Positions 36,301-51,300 of a stretch of DNA of 64,000 nt are shown in pieces. Below the pieces are notes generated by a model. That model saw only the letters and a program-made list of their open reading frames with translations, was not told the DNA's origin and did no database searches. The position numbers were made by a program, and so were the translations under genes. Source of the DNA: Chaetorhynchus papuensis (lineage: Eukaryota; Chordata; Aves; Passeriformes; Rhipiduridae); NCBI GenBank assembly GCA_013396525.1, contig VWYX01000256.1:538150-602149 (forward strand), written 5' to 3'. The first letter of the stretch is position 1. Every line of letters begins with the position of its first letter.

Positions 36301-39300
36301 GAACAGATTGTCATTTGACTTTTTCACCACTATTACTGCTATAATAATAATAATAATAATAATAATATAGTTATTATTATTATTATTACTGAAAATATGA
36401 CTGCTGTGCAGTACATTCTGCTGTTGTGGTTATAGCTGGGTACTTTATTATGGTACATTTTGCAAGGATTTTTATTATCCTGGGCAGGTGTTTGGCTACA
36501 CAGATTTTTCACGAGGAATTAATTATTTAGCAATAAAGCAGGCAAGACTTTGGGATTTAAGGAGACTGTCAGTGAAAAATATGCTTCCCTTTTAAATTAC
36601 ATCTGCTGTTGTCCTTTTCATACAGGGGTTCAAACTCGATTTTGCTTTGAATTGTGAATTTGTTCCTGTTGAATTCAGTGACATCCGACAGACAAAGGCG
36701 AGCTTTAAAAAGCTGATGAGAGCTTGTGTTCCCAGCACTATTCCTACTGATTCTGAGGCAACATTCCTCAAAGCCCTTGGGGAGTCAGAGTGGTTCCCAC
36801 AGGTAATTTATCTGACAGGTACTTCTGGTAATCTATACGTAGTGCTGCTCACACAGAATAAATTCCAAGCTCTTGTGACAGAGGACTATTGTGTTCTAAC
36901 CAGCTGTTCTTTGCTCATTGTGATCACTTTGCATGTTATCAGTTCTGGCATTACATAAGCATTATTATTTTAACACAGTCATAACATTCACAAATATGGG
37001 AGGCGTTTTTATAACAAAATTTATGTTTTATAACATGGAACACACCCACACACACAGGGAGAGATGACTGGGTTTTCTATCTAAATAAATTCATGGTCTT
37101 GGTTTAAAATTATTTTTCTTATTATATATATTTTAAAAATCAGGAAAAAAGTGTGGAATAGCAAATGAGCTTTTTGATTTTAGAATCAGTATTTGACTCT
37201 TCCTATGTATTCCCACCTTGAATTTTGATATGCACAAGTTAAAAAGTAAGCAAACATCAGTTGTGGGATATGGGGAAGTGTTTGTGGGGAAGAGAGGATT
37301 CTGTGTGTGTTAAGCTCTTCTCCCTGAATCTGTACCTTTATTTCCCTATCTCATATTCCTTTGCATAAATATTAACCAAACAAAGGCAAGACTAGAGCAA
37401 ACTTTGCAAGATTCAGATTAAGAAGGATGTGGGAAAGCCAGCTCTTGGTAAATCTAAAACCACTTTAATTACAGTGAATGTTTTTTAACAGCTGCTTGTT
37501 ATGTTTGGAATCCGCTGCTGAATATACTTTTCTCAAATGCAATTAATCACAGAAAGCAGAATAGAAACTTATGCTGATCTCTTAAGGAGGAAATACTTGT
37601 GAGAAACATGTCAGTTGTTACACCTCAGAAAATGCACTCCTGGCTGGAATGTGCTGCCAGGGGTGGCTTAACTCCTTCCCTGAGGTGAGAGCAGAGCTGG
37701 TCACAGCTGGGTCAGGCCACCGAGGTTTTCAGGAAGGGGAGAAGTGGGGAGAGCATGAAAAAGATTTGATTTCCTCATCATGTGAACGTTTTCAATCACA
37801 GAGTGTTTGAGCAAGTTGATAAGTGTAGATAAATGAATTTAATTTCATTGAATTGATGAAATAAAACACAGCAGCCCAGGGATGAAGGGCAGATAACACT
37901 GGAGTTACTCTCTTTTGGCATTTTTGGAGAGGATCATTCTTTGCTTTGAGTGCCTTACTCTGCTGAGGACTGGGACAGAATGTGACACACCAGCTTTGCT
38001 ACATTTAAACCACATTTCTGTGGTTTAAATCATGTCATATCTGACTTATGTGATAAAGCTAATTTATGACTGATAAAGTTAAATTATGACTGATTTGGCA
38101 CATTTTCTACTATTCCCATGAAAGAACATAGATCTGTCATCTCAGAAATGTTTTTATTGTATTATGCTTTCCTCTTCTGGGCAATAGAAGTCTAACATTA
38201 CTGATTTTAACACTGTATGGACTAACTATCTCTTTATGAGGATGTGAATACATAGAAGAAAATTGAAGTGCTGCCCTGTATTCTGAACACAAATGATAAA
38301 AACAGTGGTTTGCATTTTTAATGAATCTGTAAAATCAGATTGCGTATCAGTTCCTTCATTAAAGATGGGGAAAAAAGCCTTCCTTCTATTCTGCTGCCTA
38401 AGAAAGTGTAGAAGAATAAACAAGCTTGGTTTTATAAGTGGTTCTCTTTTCAATCTTTTCCTATAAAAATTGCAGGAAAATTAGTCTGTTTGGGTGGGGT
38501 TTTTTCTAAATAATGTCTCTGTGAATACTCAGAGGAGTCAAGGTTTTTCTATCACAATATCCAAAGCAATATTCATCAGTTTTTCTAAGAGCAAAAAAAG
38601 CAGACTGCCCTGAATATGGATGAATTTTCTAGGGTTTGACTGTTGTTTGGTTGATATTTTTTCCTCTTATTTTCTTCAATTTAATTTTTTTCTCACCTTC
38701 CTGTGCCTTTTGTACTTTCTGAACTTACTTTTTTCCTTGCCTAAATGATGATTCTTGCCATCTTTTATTTGTTTTCCTATACTGTTTTCTTCCTTCTTTC
38801 AGGCTTTCATCTTTCCTATTGCTTCTGTTGGTTGGATTATATTCAGTGCTGCAAAAGAACAGTTTCACTCTGCTGTAAAAAACTGAATTGCTTATGTATT
38901 ACCTATTATGTTGTTTACCAAGAGTGCTGTCATAGTATACAAAAATGGTAAAATCATCATATAGATTTTTCTTTTTAGTAATAATAATGTGAAGTCTCAT
39001 AGTGAGATAAAATCACTCAGATTCACCTGAACTTCTTAAATCTGCTTATTTTAGCATCATTGTGTAATGAGTATTAAAGTGCAAATAATTAAAGTGTCAT
39101 CTTTTCATATATTTTAGCTTGTCTGCCCAACTATCTAAACTGTTTCTCAGTTTGTTTTTACATTTGTGGTTTCATTATTCGTGGTGGTGTTGTTATTTTA
39201 ATTATTCAGGTCATTAATTTCCAACTTCCATGGGATTGAATATTAGTAATATTATCTTGTAAATATCTTACATGGGTTCTCCCATCAAAGTACTTAGAGA

Positions 39301-42300
39301 CTTTATGGAGCCTTAGCATTTCACAGGACATTATATTAGTGTTAAGCCCAGGATGGAATTTCTCTCCAGTAAATCTGTCAGCTGTGTTGTTCCCATTCTC
39401 CTTTTTATGACAGCTGTTTTATTACAGTACTCATTGGCTTTAATACTTTTAGTTCCTATCTTCAGAACTTCCCTTAGTTTTGTTGTAGTTCAGGTGGAAA
39501 TCCTTAGACTGTTACATTTTAGTGTTGCCTAATCGGTTGCATCAATGTATTTCTCTGTGCTATGTGTAGATCCAGGAATACATTTTTAAATATTAAATAT
39601 TAAATACTAAAAGATTCTATTTATTGATATTTTCTCAAGATTTATCTAGAGCATGTTACTCATTCATAATACTTTATAGCTTCACAGGATAATGCAACTG
39701 GGTGTGATCATCTCTGAACTCCTGGAAAATGGTTCTTCTGTTATGGTTTGTTTGGAAGATGGCTGGGATATTACTGCTCAAGTAAGCTGCTATAAAAACC
39801 TTGAAATAGTTAAATATTAAGAAGAAACACCAGGCAATACTTTCTTACACAAGTGACAGATAATATGGTATGACATGAATCAATTTGTGTTGTGGCTGCA
39901 GAGAAGGAACCAGAATGCATGAATCCTTGCAATCATTTGCAATTTGCATCATGAAATAGTTCCTTAAAATGAATTCATGTGTATTCCTGCACCTGACCAT
40001 GTGTAAGAATGAAAGCTAAAAGTTGCCACAACTGTTAATTTATCATTTTATACACAGCACAGTTTAAACACAGGAGGGATTTGTGCTCTTCCATTCACTT
40101 TCCATAAGTGATGTTAGGAGACCACACAGGGAGAAAATGAAATTTGTGCCAAAGTGCCTGTAACACCTGCTGCAAGGACAGATCACCTCAAACTATAAAT
40201 TAGGTGAATCAAGATCTGCTGCCTGATTTAATAGATGTGTTGTGTCCGTGCTGCTGCTTCATAATTCAGAAGAGAAACACAGATATCCATAATTCCAGTA
40301 AATAAAACCTTCATGTGCAGCCAGCATCATAATACCAGGTAAACAAATACACAAAAAATGTGACCATAATTATTGGAATCATTGCCAAACAATGAAGAGT
40401 AGAGAGGGGAGATATATAGCTGGAAGTGCAAGAAGGCTGTGCTGCATTTTAAAGTCTCCTGAGGTGCTGTGTATAAAAACAGACTGCACTTGGCAGGTGC
40501 AAAAACTCTAAAGTAACCCTCAGGACCAATTCTTTCATGCTTTATTTGCTGAGGTAGCAGATACTATCTTTTAAGTGTTTATTATAAAAGGGCTTTTATT
40601 TCAAACATAATTTAAATGTAGTAAGCATTGTAGTCACCTCCCAAGTTTGTAGCTGCTTAGGTTTTACTTCTACAGATACCATAAAGTCTCAATGTAACTG
40701 AAGCTTTTTCATGTGAAATATTATTTGGTTTGTTTTATAAAAGTGCTTGATGTGTGTGATAAAGGACTTGTCATTGAGTTTATATGAAAGCTTCTGTTTT
40801 CTTGAACAATAAACAGGTTTTTGAATGTTTGTATTCATTAACTAAAGCTTTCTCCTAACTTCTGTCACTCGTAACACAGAATATCTCTCCTGTCTTGTGA
40901 TCTAGGTGGTATCTCTGGTGCAGTTACTCAGTGATCCCTTCTACAGGACACTTGAAGGCTTCCGAATGCTGGTGGAGAAAGAATGGCTCTCCTTTGGTCA
41001 TAAATTCAGCCAGCGCAGTAATCTGACCCTCAATTGTCAGGGAAGTGGATTTGCTCCTGTTTTCTTACAGTTCTTAGACTGTGTGCATCAGGTAAGCCAA
41101 CCTCTAACTTTCATTTACAAGAGGGTTTCCTAAAGGAATGTAATTTCGGATGTTATAGATATGGATTTGAGAGAAGACTGGTAACATCATTCCCTAGGTT
41201 TTATTGAAGTGATTGGATCTCACCCCGGGAAGAGCTGGAATGGTTGTCTAGAGGAGACTGACCCATCCACACAGAGCAGACTCAGAGGGATGCTGGGTAG
41301 TATGGATCTATTAAGGTCGTTTGTATAGAGGTTTCAAATAGAAGTTTTTTAAGTCATGACTGGCTTTTAGAGTCCTTGATTCAGAAGGAGGAATGGTCTG
41401 ATTTGTAGTACCTTGATGAGACAGTTTTTAATTCCTTGTGCCTGATGAAGAGCCTTGAAGAGGCCTTGTACTGCACCAGTTCTGGGAGCAATGACAGCTG
41501 TAAACCAGGGGTTCTGAGATGTTCTGGTTTTTATGTCTAGTGCATGTGCAGAAGAAGATGGACACCAACAATTGCATTGTGTAGGAGGAAGTCAGGTTAA
41601 GAAGATTATACTCATTTCGGGTTAATTCTGAAGTCTATCCTTTTCTTCATCTCAAACCACTAAATGTATATTCTTTGCAGAGTTTCTGTGTATGCAAACA
41701 CAAGAGGGGTGCTTGCATAGTTCCTCTTGTACATGTGTCTTTCTCTTCCCACTTCTCTGATTTTTCTCACTGAAAAAGCTGGAAGTTTCCTTGGCATTAT
41801 TAACCTGTGTTAAGATGTGTGGATGACTGTGTACCACAGAAAATAACTGTTAAAGCACCAGCCTTTTTACTGGGAACACACATTCATAGTGAATACTTGC
41901 AAGGAAGGAGTCTGTGAGTAGCCTTACTCTGCTACTTGAAGAAAACTCCACAAATTAAGTAGCTTGCAAAACCAATGGAGAACAATCTTCAGATATCTCT
42001 ATGTCAGACTGATAATAAATGAGCTTGTAAGAAGGTGAGTGAAAACTTACTGAAAAACATGTTATGGAAAAAGTCCCCAACTTTCTTTGTGTCCCAATGT
42101 TAAACACCAACAGCCATCATTATTGCTGTCTCAGAAGTTAATAAATCATGTCCTTGGAATTTGCATTGATTCCTACAGCATTCCCTGTCAAAACCTTAGA
42201 GATTTTTGTCACATCTCCCGTTTCATCCGTTTCCCAGTGGTTGTGGTCGTAAGGTTGGTTTTTATTTGAAATGGGGAGATTTCTCTAGAGAGAATCAGTA

Positions 42301-45300
42301 CTGCATTTTCCATTCAAATAAGTTAATCTGCCCGAGTGTCACACTTTTTCTTACAATAGGTTTAGCGTTATTGTTCCTTTCCTGAAGTAGAAAAAAAGCC
42401 ATGTTCTTGGTTGCAATGGCTGCAACAGGACAAAATTGCCATGTGCTCTAATACTGATACCCATCTGCCTGGTGGTTCATTCAATTCTGTGGATTAATCA
42501 TTTGTCTTGGTCATGGTGCTGTATTCTCTCTGATCTCAGGTGTCTTCTCTAAGCTTAAATTGGCTGGTTGGATAACACTGTCCATTAGCAGAATGGAGTA
42601 AACCTACATCTGATTTTCAGCAGTAGTGTAAATTTGAAGTGAATCTTCCCAGCATCTCCCCTTACCATTTTTTGATGCTGGTCTGCTGCATCTGTACTAG
42701 GTTTTTCTGGGAAGAATTGAAACCCAAAATTTCTCTTCAGGTGTGTACTAAACACCAGCTCTTAGAAGATCTGAGCCAGTGATTTTTCACTTAACTTAAA
42801 ACCACTGGGGACATCAATGTAAAGTGGAGTCATCCACTCAACCAGACTAGGTTAGTCCAGGTAAAACCCCAAATGTGTAGTGTGGCTGCAGGAGCCTCAG
42901 CACCAGCTGCTTCAGTCTGTTTGCCTACTCTGGGTTGCTTCTGATTTCTTGCTCATGTAAACGTAGCCTACATCCTGTTTCTGACCCTGGAAACACTTTG
43001 CTTCACTTTTACTGTAATAAATCTTAGAAAGTTGTCATTAAGAAAGGCAAGAAAGTTATCCATGCAGTATTTCTTTTTCAAGTGATTCACAGACGACACA
43101 AATTTTGGAAAATAAATGGGTTATCCAGAAGAAAGTTGAAAATTAAATTCAAGGATTTGGGTTTATTGACATGAAGTAGAATGGACCGTGTTTTCTTCAT
43201 GGCAGAATTCTTGGTTTTTCTTTGAATAAAGGTTAACACAATCTGCAGTTCTAAGGACATGGAATAGTGGATTATAATCATCCCACCTTTGAAAGTTAGG
43301 ATGAAATGCAAAGTGGGATAAATCCCTGCTGTTAACAACTGTCAGGTACGATTTTGCCTCAGGCTGCACTCATGTGAATGTGTCAAGGAAATAAAAGAAC
43401 ATTTCTTCTGTAATTCACCTCAGGTAGCAGCTTTGGTGTGTGCCACTCAGCAGGCATCTGACTCTATCTTATGAAATACTCAGGTTATTAACAGATATAT
43501 TTTACAGAGAGATCAGTATTTTCTGCTTTGTGAGTTTAAGCTGTGTGCACATCCCCTGCTGCAGCTGTGTCAGCAGGACGAGTACCTCCTGCAGCCCATC
43601 AAGAACTATCCACTGCTGCTCTGGTGGAGATGCCACCCTCCCAGTCTCTTAGTTCAGGGGTTCTTGGGAGCCTGCCTGCTTTTCCCAGCCAAAATATTGG
43701 GAAAATTTGGTAGAAAAGACCATTACAAGCAGTTCAGCTTGTCAATCTGAAGGAGACAGGAACTTCTTATGAGGAAAGATAAGGCTTTGTAAGTGTTATA
43801 ATCTTTTTACCCAGGGTTATCTTCATCCAAGACAGGGCATGGGAAGCATAATCAGTGTCATATAGATAATATGGACTTGTCTGTTTGTAGAAAAAAATCT
43901 GTAAGCTAAGTGACTTACAATCCCATGGAGAATGCAATTCTGAGTAACTTTTCTAGCACTAGAGTTAGATTTTCTTCTAACTCATGAAGATGGCACAGTA
44001 TTGAGTTACTGAATTCTATCAGCGTGGCTGTAAATTCTAGGGAAATTGCTTTTGAAGTCAAATTATTGGTTGAAATTTCAAATGAATTTACCATAAAAAA
44101 TAAAATTTCTCAACATCTGTACTTGAAAATTTTTGTGAAGTTTCATTGGTTTCTGTGCAAATTACAGAATCCAGTTAGATTGCAACTTCACTTTGAAGTG
44201 TTATATATTATGATCAGTTTTTAAAAATTACCCATTAACTGGAAGCAAACATTTGGTCCTTTCAAAGTATTTTTAACCTTTAGAATCCATATACTAAGTG
44301 CAGTAAGAAAATTACCTCGGAGCCAGTACATGCATTAAATGTCATGGGTTAAACTAAAGATACAGAGAAAACAAATGAAGCAGTGATTCCTAAATTAGAA
44401 CTGCATCATCTTATAAAAAGTCATTGTTTATGCCAATATCTCCAGGTGTCAGCTGAATTATTAATGCAAAATCAGTCTTTCACAATAGCAGCATCTGGCA
44501 GATACTTTCCCTGCTTCTAAGGAAACTGAGTTTATGCAAGTGATGTCAGTGAGGAAGCTTTTCTTATTTTCCTTCTGGATCTATTGGGTAATTTATTAAA
44601 TGTAATCAAAACAGGATGGTTTTCTAGAGCCGACTTGTTTTAAGCTCAGTTTTAAGGAGCTCTGTTGCAGTGCCCTGTGTAAGAGGAGGTGAGTGCTGCT
44701 CCCATGGGAGGTGTGTTCAGTTATTCCAGTGTTTGCAGGAGTAGCCTCGTAGTGATTGCCAGCACAGGGCAGTGGGAGTACTGTACTGCTCATTCCTACT
44801 AAGTAGGAATTGATATATAATGGAATTAGAAAAACAAAATGTATTGGAAAACTAAGGAAGGCTTGATAGATCTATAAGATTATTAAATACATTAAGGGGA
44901 TACTTCGGTGGGAACACGGTAATTTTAAAAAGAACTCTAAAATGCTGAGTTTCTCTAATCATAATATTAAAAACACCTATAGGTTTAATCAGGTTTTAAA
45001 AGTTCATATATTATGGAGGTTAAGACAACAACAATTACTAGGTTGTTTACCTGTATCAAAGAAATATTTTATAGTTGTTTTCTCTTCAAAAGTAAATTAT
45101 ATTATAATAACTTCTAGTTATTACAATATTTCTGCACCCAGAAATCTCAAAAATGGAATCACCCACAACTGTAAGATCCATGATAGGATTTTGACAGTAG
45201 CTTGGTCTTGTAACTCTTAAATGTATTAAAATAATTATTGGACCATAAGTAGAAGTTAAGACCCTGTATATAATTCCTGTCAAATAGCAGAATGTTGCCT

Positions 45301-48300
45301 TTCCTTCTTGCAGTATGTTAAACAAAACATTCTCCTTGAAAAACATTCTTTTTTATTAAGAGAGCTAAATATTTAATTCATCTGTGAAATTGAAGTCCTG
45401 AATTTATTACAGAAAAAAAAATGCTTAGCTTTATTTTACAAATCAGTGCAGGAATGTAGTATTTGTATCGGGGGAAAATGGGGATTAAATATGAGTGGAT
45501 ATATGAAACTGACATTTCTTAAAGTATTTTATCATTTTAAATACCCAGCCCCAAGATAATGAGATATGATAACAACAAATTCTCTGACTGAAATGCTGTG
45601 TGGGTGTTTATAGGTCCTTTCAAGGCATTTTCCTGGCACTGTTCTATATTCAGTAGAAAACACTTGCTAAACACTTTTCCCCCTCTTTATTTAGCTGGTC
45701 AATGTGGAAATCTAAATGTAAGGAGCTTCAAGTAGTCTTAATAGCACTTCCCATCAGTACTGAAAAAAACTCCACTCAGTAACTGATAAGAGATTAGAGA
45801 GAAAATATGGAACAGGAAAATGAGTGGTGGGAATGCAAAACCCATATTACAGGAAGATTGCAGAACTAAAGGTATATTACAGATTTGATGTGAAGCTAGG
45901 CAAAGCACAGTGGGACATATTTCAAATGTGAAACTCAGTCATCAATTTCTTTTTCAGTTGCAAGCTGTACTTATTTCCACTTCAGTTAGGAATTTTTTGG
46001 TTAATTGCCATGTTTATTCTGGAAATAAAGATCATGAGTCAAACTTAATTGGAGTGAATTTTAAATTAACACATGAAATTTCTCTAAGCACTATCTCATC
46101 AAGATTTTTAGAATCTTTCATTTTATATGGATATCAAGTATAAATATCAGTAACTAATGCTAAATTTTTTTTTGCCATGAATATTAAACTTGATGCTTAA
46201 AATCTTACACCAGGCTCTTTATGATAATGTTAAAGAGAAGCAGCTGAGAAGAGCCAGCCATTTCACAGTGCTGTATTCTGATAATCTTGTATCATTTTCT
46301 TAAATAAATACCAGCTCCTGACTCATATTAGAGACATTCACTGAGTTGGAGCCACAGCCTAATGAGAGTAACAATTTAAGGAATGACATAGTTTTTAACT
46401 GTTTTAGAAGAATAATGGCAAGACAATCCCTCAGTGTGGGGGTTTTTTTTCATACTGCAATATTTTGGGTCATGTTTTGAAAAGAAAGAAATATCTGAAG
46501 ACTAGCAAGTACTTGAGAAATTGGCTGTTTGAGGAGTGGTAGATGGAATGTCATTTGCAGCATTGTCTCTGTGTCTGCCTCGTGGGGTTCTGAGCAATAG
46601 CAAGAAATCCACTGTGAAACCTTCCAGTTAAGGTTGGAATTCCAGCCACATCCAGGAGTAGCATCTTTACCTGTGAAGTCACATGGTGACTCAAGAGTTC
46701 TCACAGAAGATTTATATCCAGTTGGATTTCCTGGAAGAATCATGGGCTTTGTACAGAGTGTAATACTGCTTACTGTACAGTTCACTCTGTCTGCTCTGAA
46801 ATGTTTTTGCAGCATAGACACTACATGAATTTATTTAGCCAAAAAATATTCTAGGACAAAATGTTAGAAGGATTTGTGTGACACTTGCCATTTGTTTTCA
46901 GCATTCATGGGGGAATTGTTTTGCTGTCATTTCACTTTATTATTTCTTACATATCTATTTGTATTATACCTCAATATCCACTTTTTTCCTTCTTTTTTTT
47001 TTTTTAATTTTATTTTTTAGATCCATAACCAATACCCGACAGAGTTTGAGTTCAATCAATATTATCTGAAGTTTCTGGCTTTTCATCACATATCAAATCG
47101 ATTTAAAACATTTCTTCTGGATTCAGATTATGAAAGACTAGAACATGGTATGTGTGATCTTTGTGTATTGCATATTGCTTTTGTAGTTGTTGATATTTTC
47201 TCCTCAATATTTGATCTACAAAAAGTTTGCCTGGGTTACAGTGGTCCAGTAGGTGCGTGGTGACCCTGTAATGAGTCACATTTCAGGTCTAAAAAGCAAA
47301 AAGGAGGTCAAGAACATGTAGTATTTTCTGCATCAGTGATTCCTGAGCCATGCCACTGATGGCACTAAGAGAAAGTGGGAGAAATTAGTGCCATGCCTCA
47401 GGGCTTTTTAGCCATTTATCCACATAGTTCCATTTTCCCTACTAAATACCTTCTTTTAACAGAAACAAAGTCTCTGGGAATCCATCAGAGAGTGCATAAA
47501 GTTTCAAGAAAGAAAAGCCTTTCCATCTATTACCTCCCACTTCTTTCTCTTGCATTATCTTCAGTGTTTCTCTTTTTAAAATTTCTTTTTTACTCCATCT
47601 GTCATGTGCTACCTTACTGGTTCCAAGGCCTTACCTCCCCTCAGAGCCCACTTACTGAGGCTACATAACCACAGCTGAGGCTATTCTTGGGACTTGTCCA
47701 CTAAAGCCTGCTCCAAATTTCTCTGCTTTGTGGGCTGGTTCTCATGGCATATGGTCAATTCTAATGCTTTTCTTAAAAGCTGGCATAACTGTGGGGCAGA
47801 TCAGACTTGAGCAACCATTTTATTTCCAAAAAAAAGTTAATTTCTATTATTTATCTTCTTTATTTATTTCCTGTTGCAGTGGCATTTGATAGTAGACTTT
47901 GGTATACCTTCAATCTGTGAAGTTCCTTTAGGCTGTGCTTTATTTAGCATTTGTTATGCATTGTCTAAAGCTGTCTTTTTGCTGCTCTTCTCTTCCCCAG
48001 GGACGTTGTTCGAAGATAAAGGAGATAAACATGCCAAGAAAGGAATGTGTATTTGGGAATGTATTGAAAAGATGCACAAAAGGAGCCCTATTTTCTTCAA
48101 TTACCTCTATGCCCCTACTGAAATAGAGGTATGATTTTATTTTTATTTTTTTTTAACACAAGTGTTTGGTTATTCTGAGTGATTCCTTGAGTACATTTTG
48201 ATATCTTAATTGTTCTGAACTGAGTTAAGTATTTGGTGGACAAAACTGACCCTACCTGATTGATTGGAGCAGTATCTTAAAGTCATGGCAATGTAATTTA

Positions 48301-51300
48301 AAGGGCCAAATTCTGGAGTGTGTATTCATGCATCCTGGTGAACTAAATGAGGTTCCTTGTTTGATTTCATGAAATTATATGGATTATTATTAAAATTGTC
48401 TTTAAAAGGGAGCTGAGTTTAGAGTCATAGTGGGATACATTTCCTAACAATCTGATTGAATCACATTATATATATCTGTGTCTTGTATGATCATGTATGT
48501 CCCCTACGTAGGGCTGTGTCTTGAATAATTTTAGAAAATTCATGGTACACTCACCACTGTAGATTTCAATTAAGAATAATCTGGAAAATACAGGCATTGT
48601 GCTGTAAGTCTGAAATTCAAAGGCTTCCTCCATGTCATTATAACACTTTGTTTCAAACAGGCACTGAAGCCAAATGTAAATATGTCCAGCCTCAAAAAGT
48701 GGGATTATTATGTAGAAGAGATTTTGGCTACAGGTCCTTCCTATGACTGGACCATGGTACCTGCAAAATGCGGCGTTTCAGAAGAAAATGACCAAACAGA
48801 TGGTTCAGGCTCTCAGACTAAGAGGAAAATAGTGTGGCCATGTTATGATGATGTAAAAAAAATACAGCCTGATGCCATCACCAGCCTTTTAAATGTAAGT
48901 ACTTGTGTTGCACAGAACAGTAAGTTCTCTAATGCCCGTGAAATTCATATTTACTTTTTATTGAGGTTATTGCCTTACAGATATGCTGTTAAAGGGTTGT
49001 GATAGATGTCAAAGCAGCTCTTTAGTAGGACTGACTGGTTGATCTGGAGACATGGTGGTGGTTCTGGGAGTCAGTCAGACTTCCTGAAGAGCTGATGTTG
49101 TTCTGAAGGAGCACTTCCCTGGGAGTACACTGTAACCGTAGTTAATAACTACACATGGGTTCATTTTTTCACTGTCTGTTTTAAGAAATAAATAAGATTT
49201 TGGTTTGCCTTTTCTAGGAAATGCGGGAACATCTATTTTCATTTGGGCAAATGGTGAATCTTGCTTTCTTGACCTCCTTCTACTCTTTCTAAAGTAGGTG
49301 TGTGGTAAAATAATGACCCATATTTTTGGACAGATCAGAAGATAGAATCTGACACTTGTTGATTTTAACAATTGGGAGACAGATACACAAACATAAACTG
49401 AACATCTTGGCCCAAATTGCTCCAAAAAGCTTTCCATGATGATTGCTCTTAGTTTATTCGTGTTTACTAGAACCAAACTGATAAATTTAGATTCTTCAAA
49501 ATATTTTGTTACTTGAAATAGCTGCTTGATTTTGGCTTTTTCTTGTTTGGGCTCACTTAGGCTGCTTAGGTTTTGTCCTTTCTTCATTAAAGGATGAAAA
49601 ATGATTCCATTATCATATTTGTTGTAGTTATTTAGAGTGATTTAACATCTGTCTTGTCTTGAAGATATTTGTTGATTATAATTAATTAACAGCCTAACAT
49701 TTGGTTATCATCATAAGTGATAGCGCAGGAAAATGACAAGAGCATTCTTCACTTCCATTCAAGCCACGTGTGTGTCCCAAACCACATCACTATGTGCAGT
49801 GTTTTACTTTGAAAACTCTTTGCAGACTTTACCTTACATTAAAGCTGGGATTTTGGAGCCCAATATTGCAGTGCTTGGGAAATCGGGATATGCTGTGGGC
49901 CCCCAATTCCCCTGAATCAAAGATGATTTTAGCAAGTCTTAATGTAGGAAGAAGCTTCTGAAAGGATGTGAGTCCTTGAAGATTTTGATGAGAGTTAGCT
50001 TTATTCTGGCACATTCCTCAAATTCCTTTTGGTCTGCTCCTTCCAATCATAATTGATCGAACCCAGGAACAATGCCCAATATAAAAAAAAAAAAAAAAAA
50101 TAGAATCTCATGTAAGACCCCCCCCTTGACTCAAAATAAGACAGTCAGAACTTCTCAGAGCTTGTAAGTTCCCAAAAGCAAAGAAAGAGCAGCCTGTCAG
50201 CAGGGGTCATTTCAGGGATTCTTCAGCAAAGTACAGAGAGCTTTGGTATCAGGTAACCAGAGGCCAGAGCCACAGGAATACAACAATGTTCTCCTGCATT
50301 TCTTCCTGGGGTAAATGCCAGACTGTCCATATCCACAACTGTGAGAAACTGCCATATAACAGGGAAATTAGCCATATTATAGGCTAAAGATATGTGGGTC
50401 AGGTTTTATAGAGTTTAAATGTGAATTAGATTATAGTAATAAAAGATAGCAATGGAGAGAACATTTGGAAAACTTTGGAGAGGTTGTATAAAGGTTACAA
50501 AAATATTCTTCTAAATTTAAAAAGCAAAGTGAATGTCCTTTTAAAACAAGTTGTTAATTTAGGGCTATTGCTGATGTAGGAGAAAGACCTTTCTTTAATC
50601 ATAAATCCACTGAGAATGTGTTGGTATCCAAAAAATGTTTCAACTGAGCCCATATTTAGCATCGTAAATTACTGGGGAAGATGGGTTCTCACTTAGTTTA
50701 TAATGATAAGCCCAAATTTGTTTGTTCTAAAGATATTTTTCAATTGAAAACTAGATAGTGCACTTCAGGATGTAAAGCTGAAACACAGGAGTTACTGAAT
50801 GCCTTAATTCAGAATTTTCATGGTGATACTCTTCTTTTAAGAGTGGATCAGACTCTGGTACTTCTAAAAATTGTGAGAGATGAAGCTGTGTGCATTCACA
50901 GACACATTTTGGATGCAAAGGAGGTGATCAGTCTCCAGAGTTCTGGAGCTGCTGCAGATTTAACTCCTGTCTCTACCATCCAAATATTCCAAAGCAGGTT
51001 ATTTAGCAGATCTTCTGATAATGCTAATTGCTTGTAACTGCTAATTGCAGGAAGTCGATATTCTCACAATTGAATTCATTGTAACCTTTCTTTTTATACA
51101 TATATATTTCTGTCCCTGTAAGCCTGGACAGCAGGAGATGAACCAGAGATATAAATTCAAGGATTTTTTTTCTTTCAAGGAAATGCATTTACTCATAGTC
51201 CATTCCACACATGGAAGAGAAAAAAAAAAAATCTTCTGCTTTCCGTAAAATTTAAAACTGAAGGGGCAAGAGTAAGTCTTAGTGATTTATTGCCTTGTAT

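Larger units (their letters stand above)
34310..36625 (+). other. SBF2: SBF2 intron (2.3 kb)
   Basis: Contains a 28-bp tandem duplication (35257-35320) and a palindromic AAT/ATT microsatellite (36341-36388). No exon recognised. Confidence 0.85.

Noticed and set aside
37640..37740. CR1-like phrase GGAATGTGCTGCCAGGGGTGG
   Set aside because: Only a short similarity to the CR1 3' region with no tail repeat; too weak to call.
49075..49587. 170-codon minus-strand ORF inside an SBF2 intron
   Set aside because: No family resemblance and no promoter or splice context; treated as chance.
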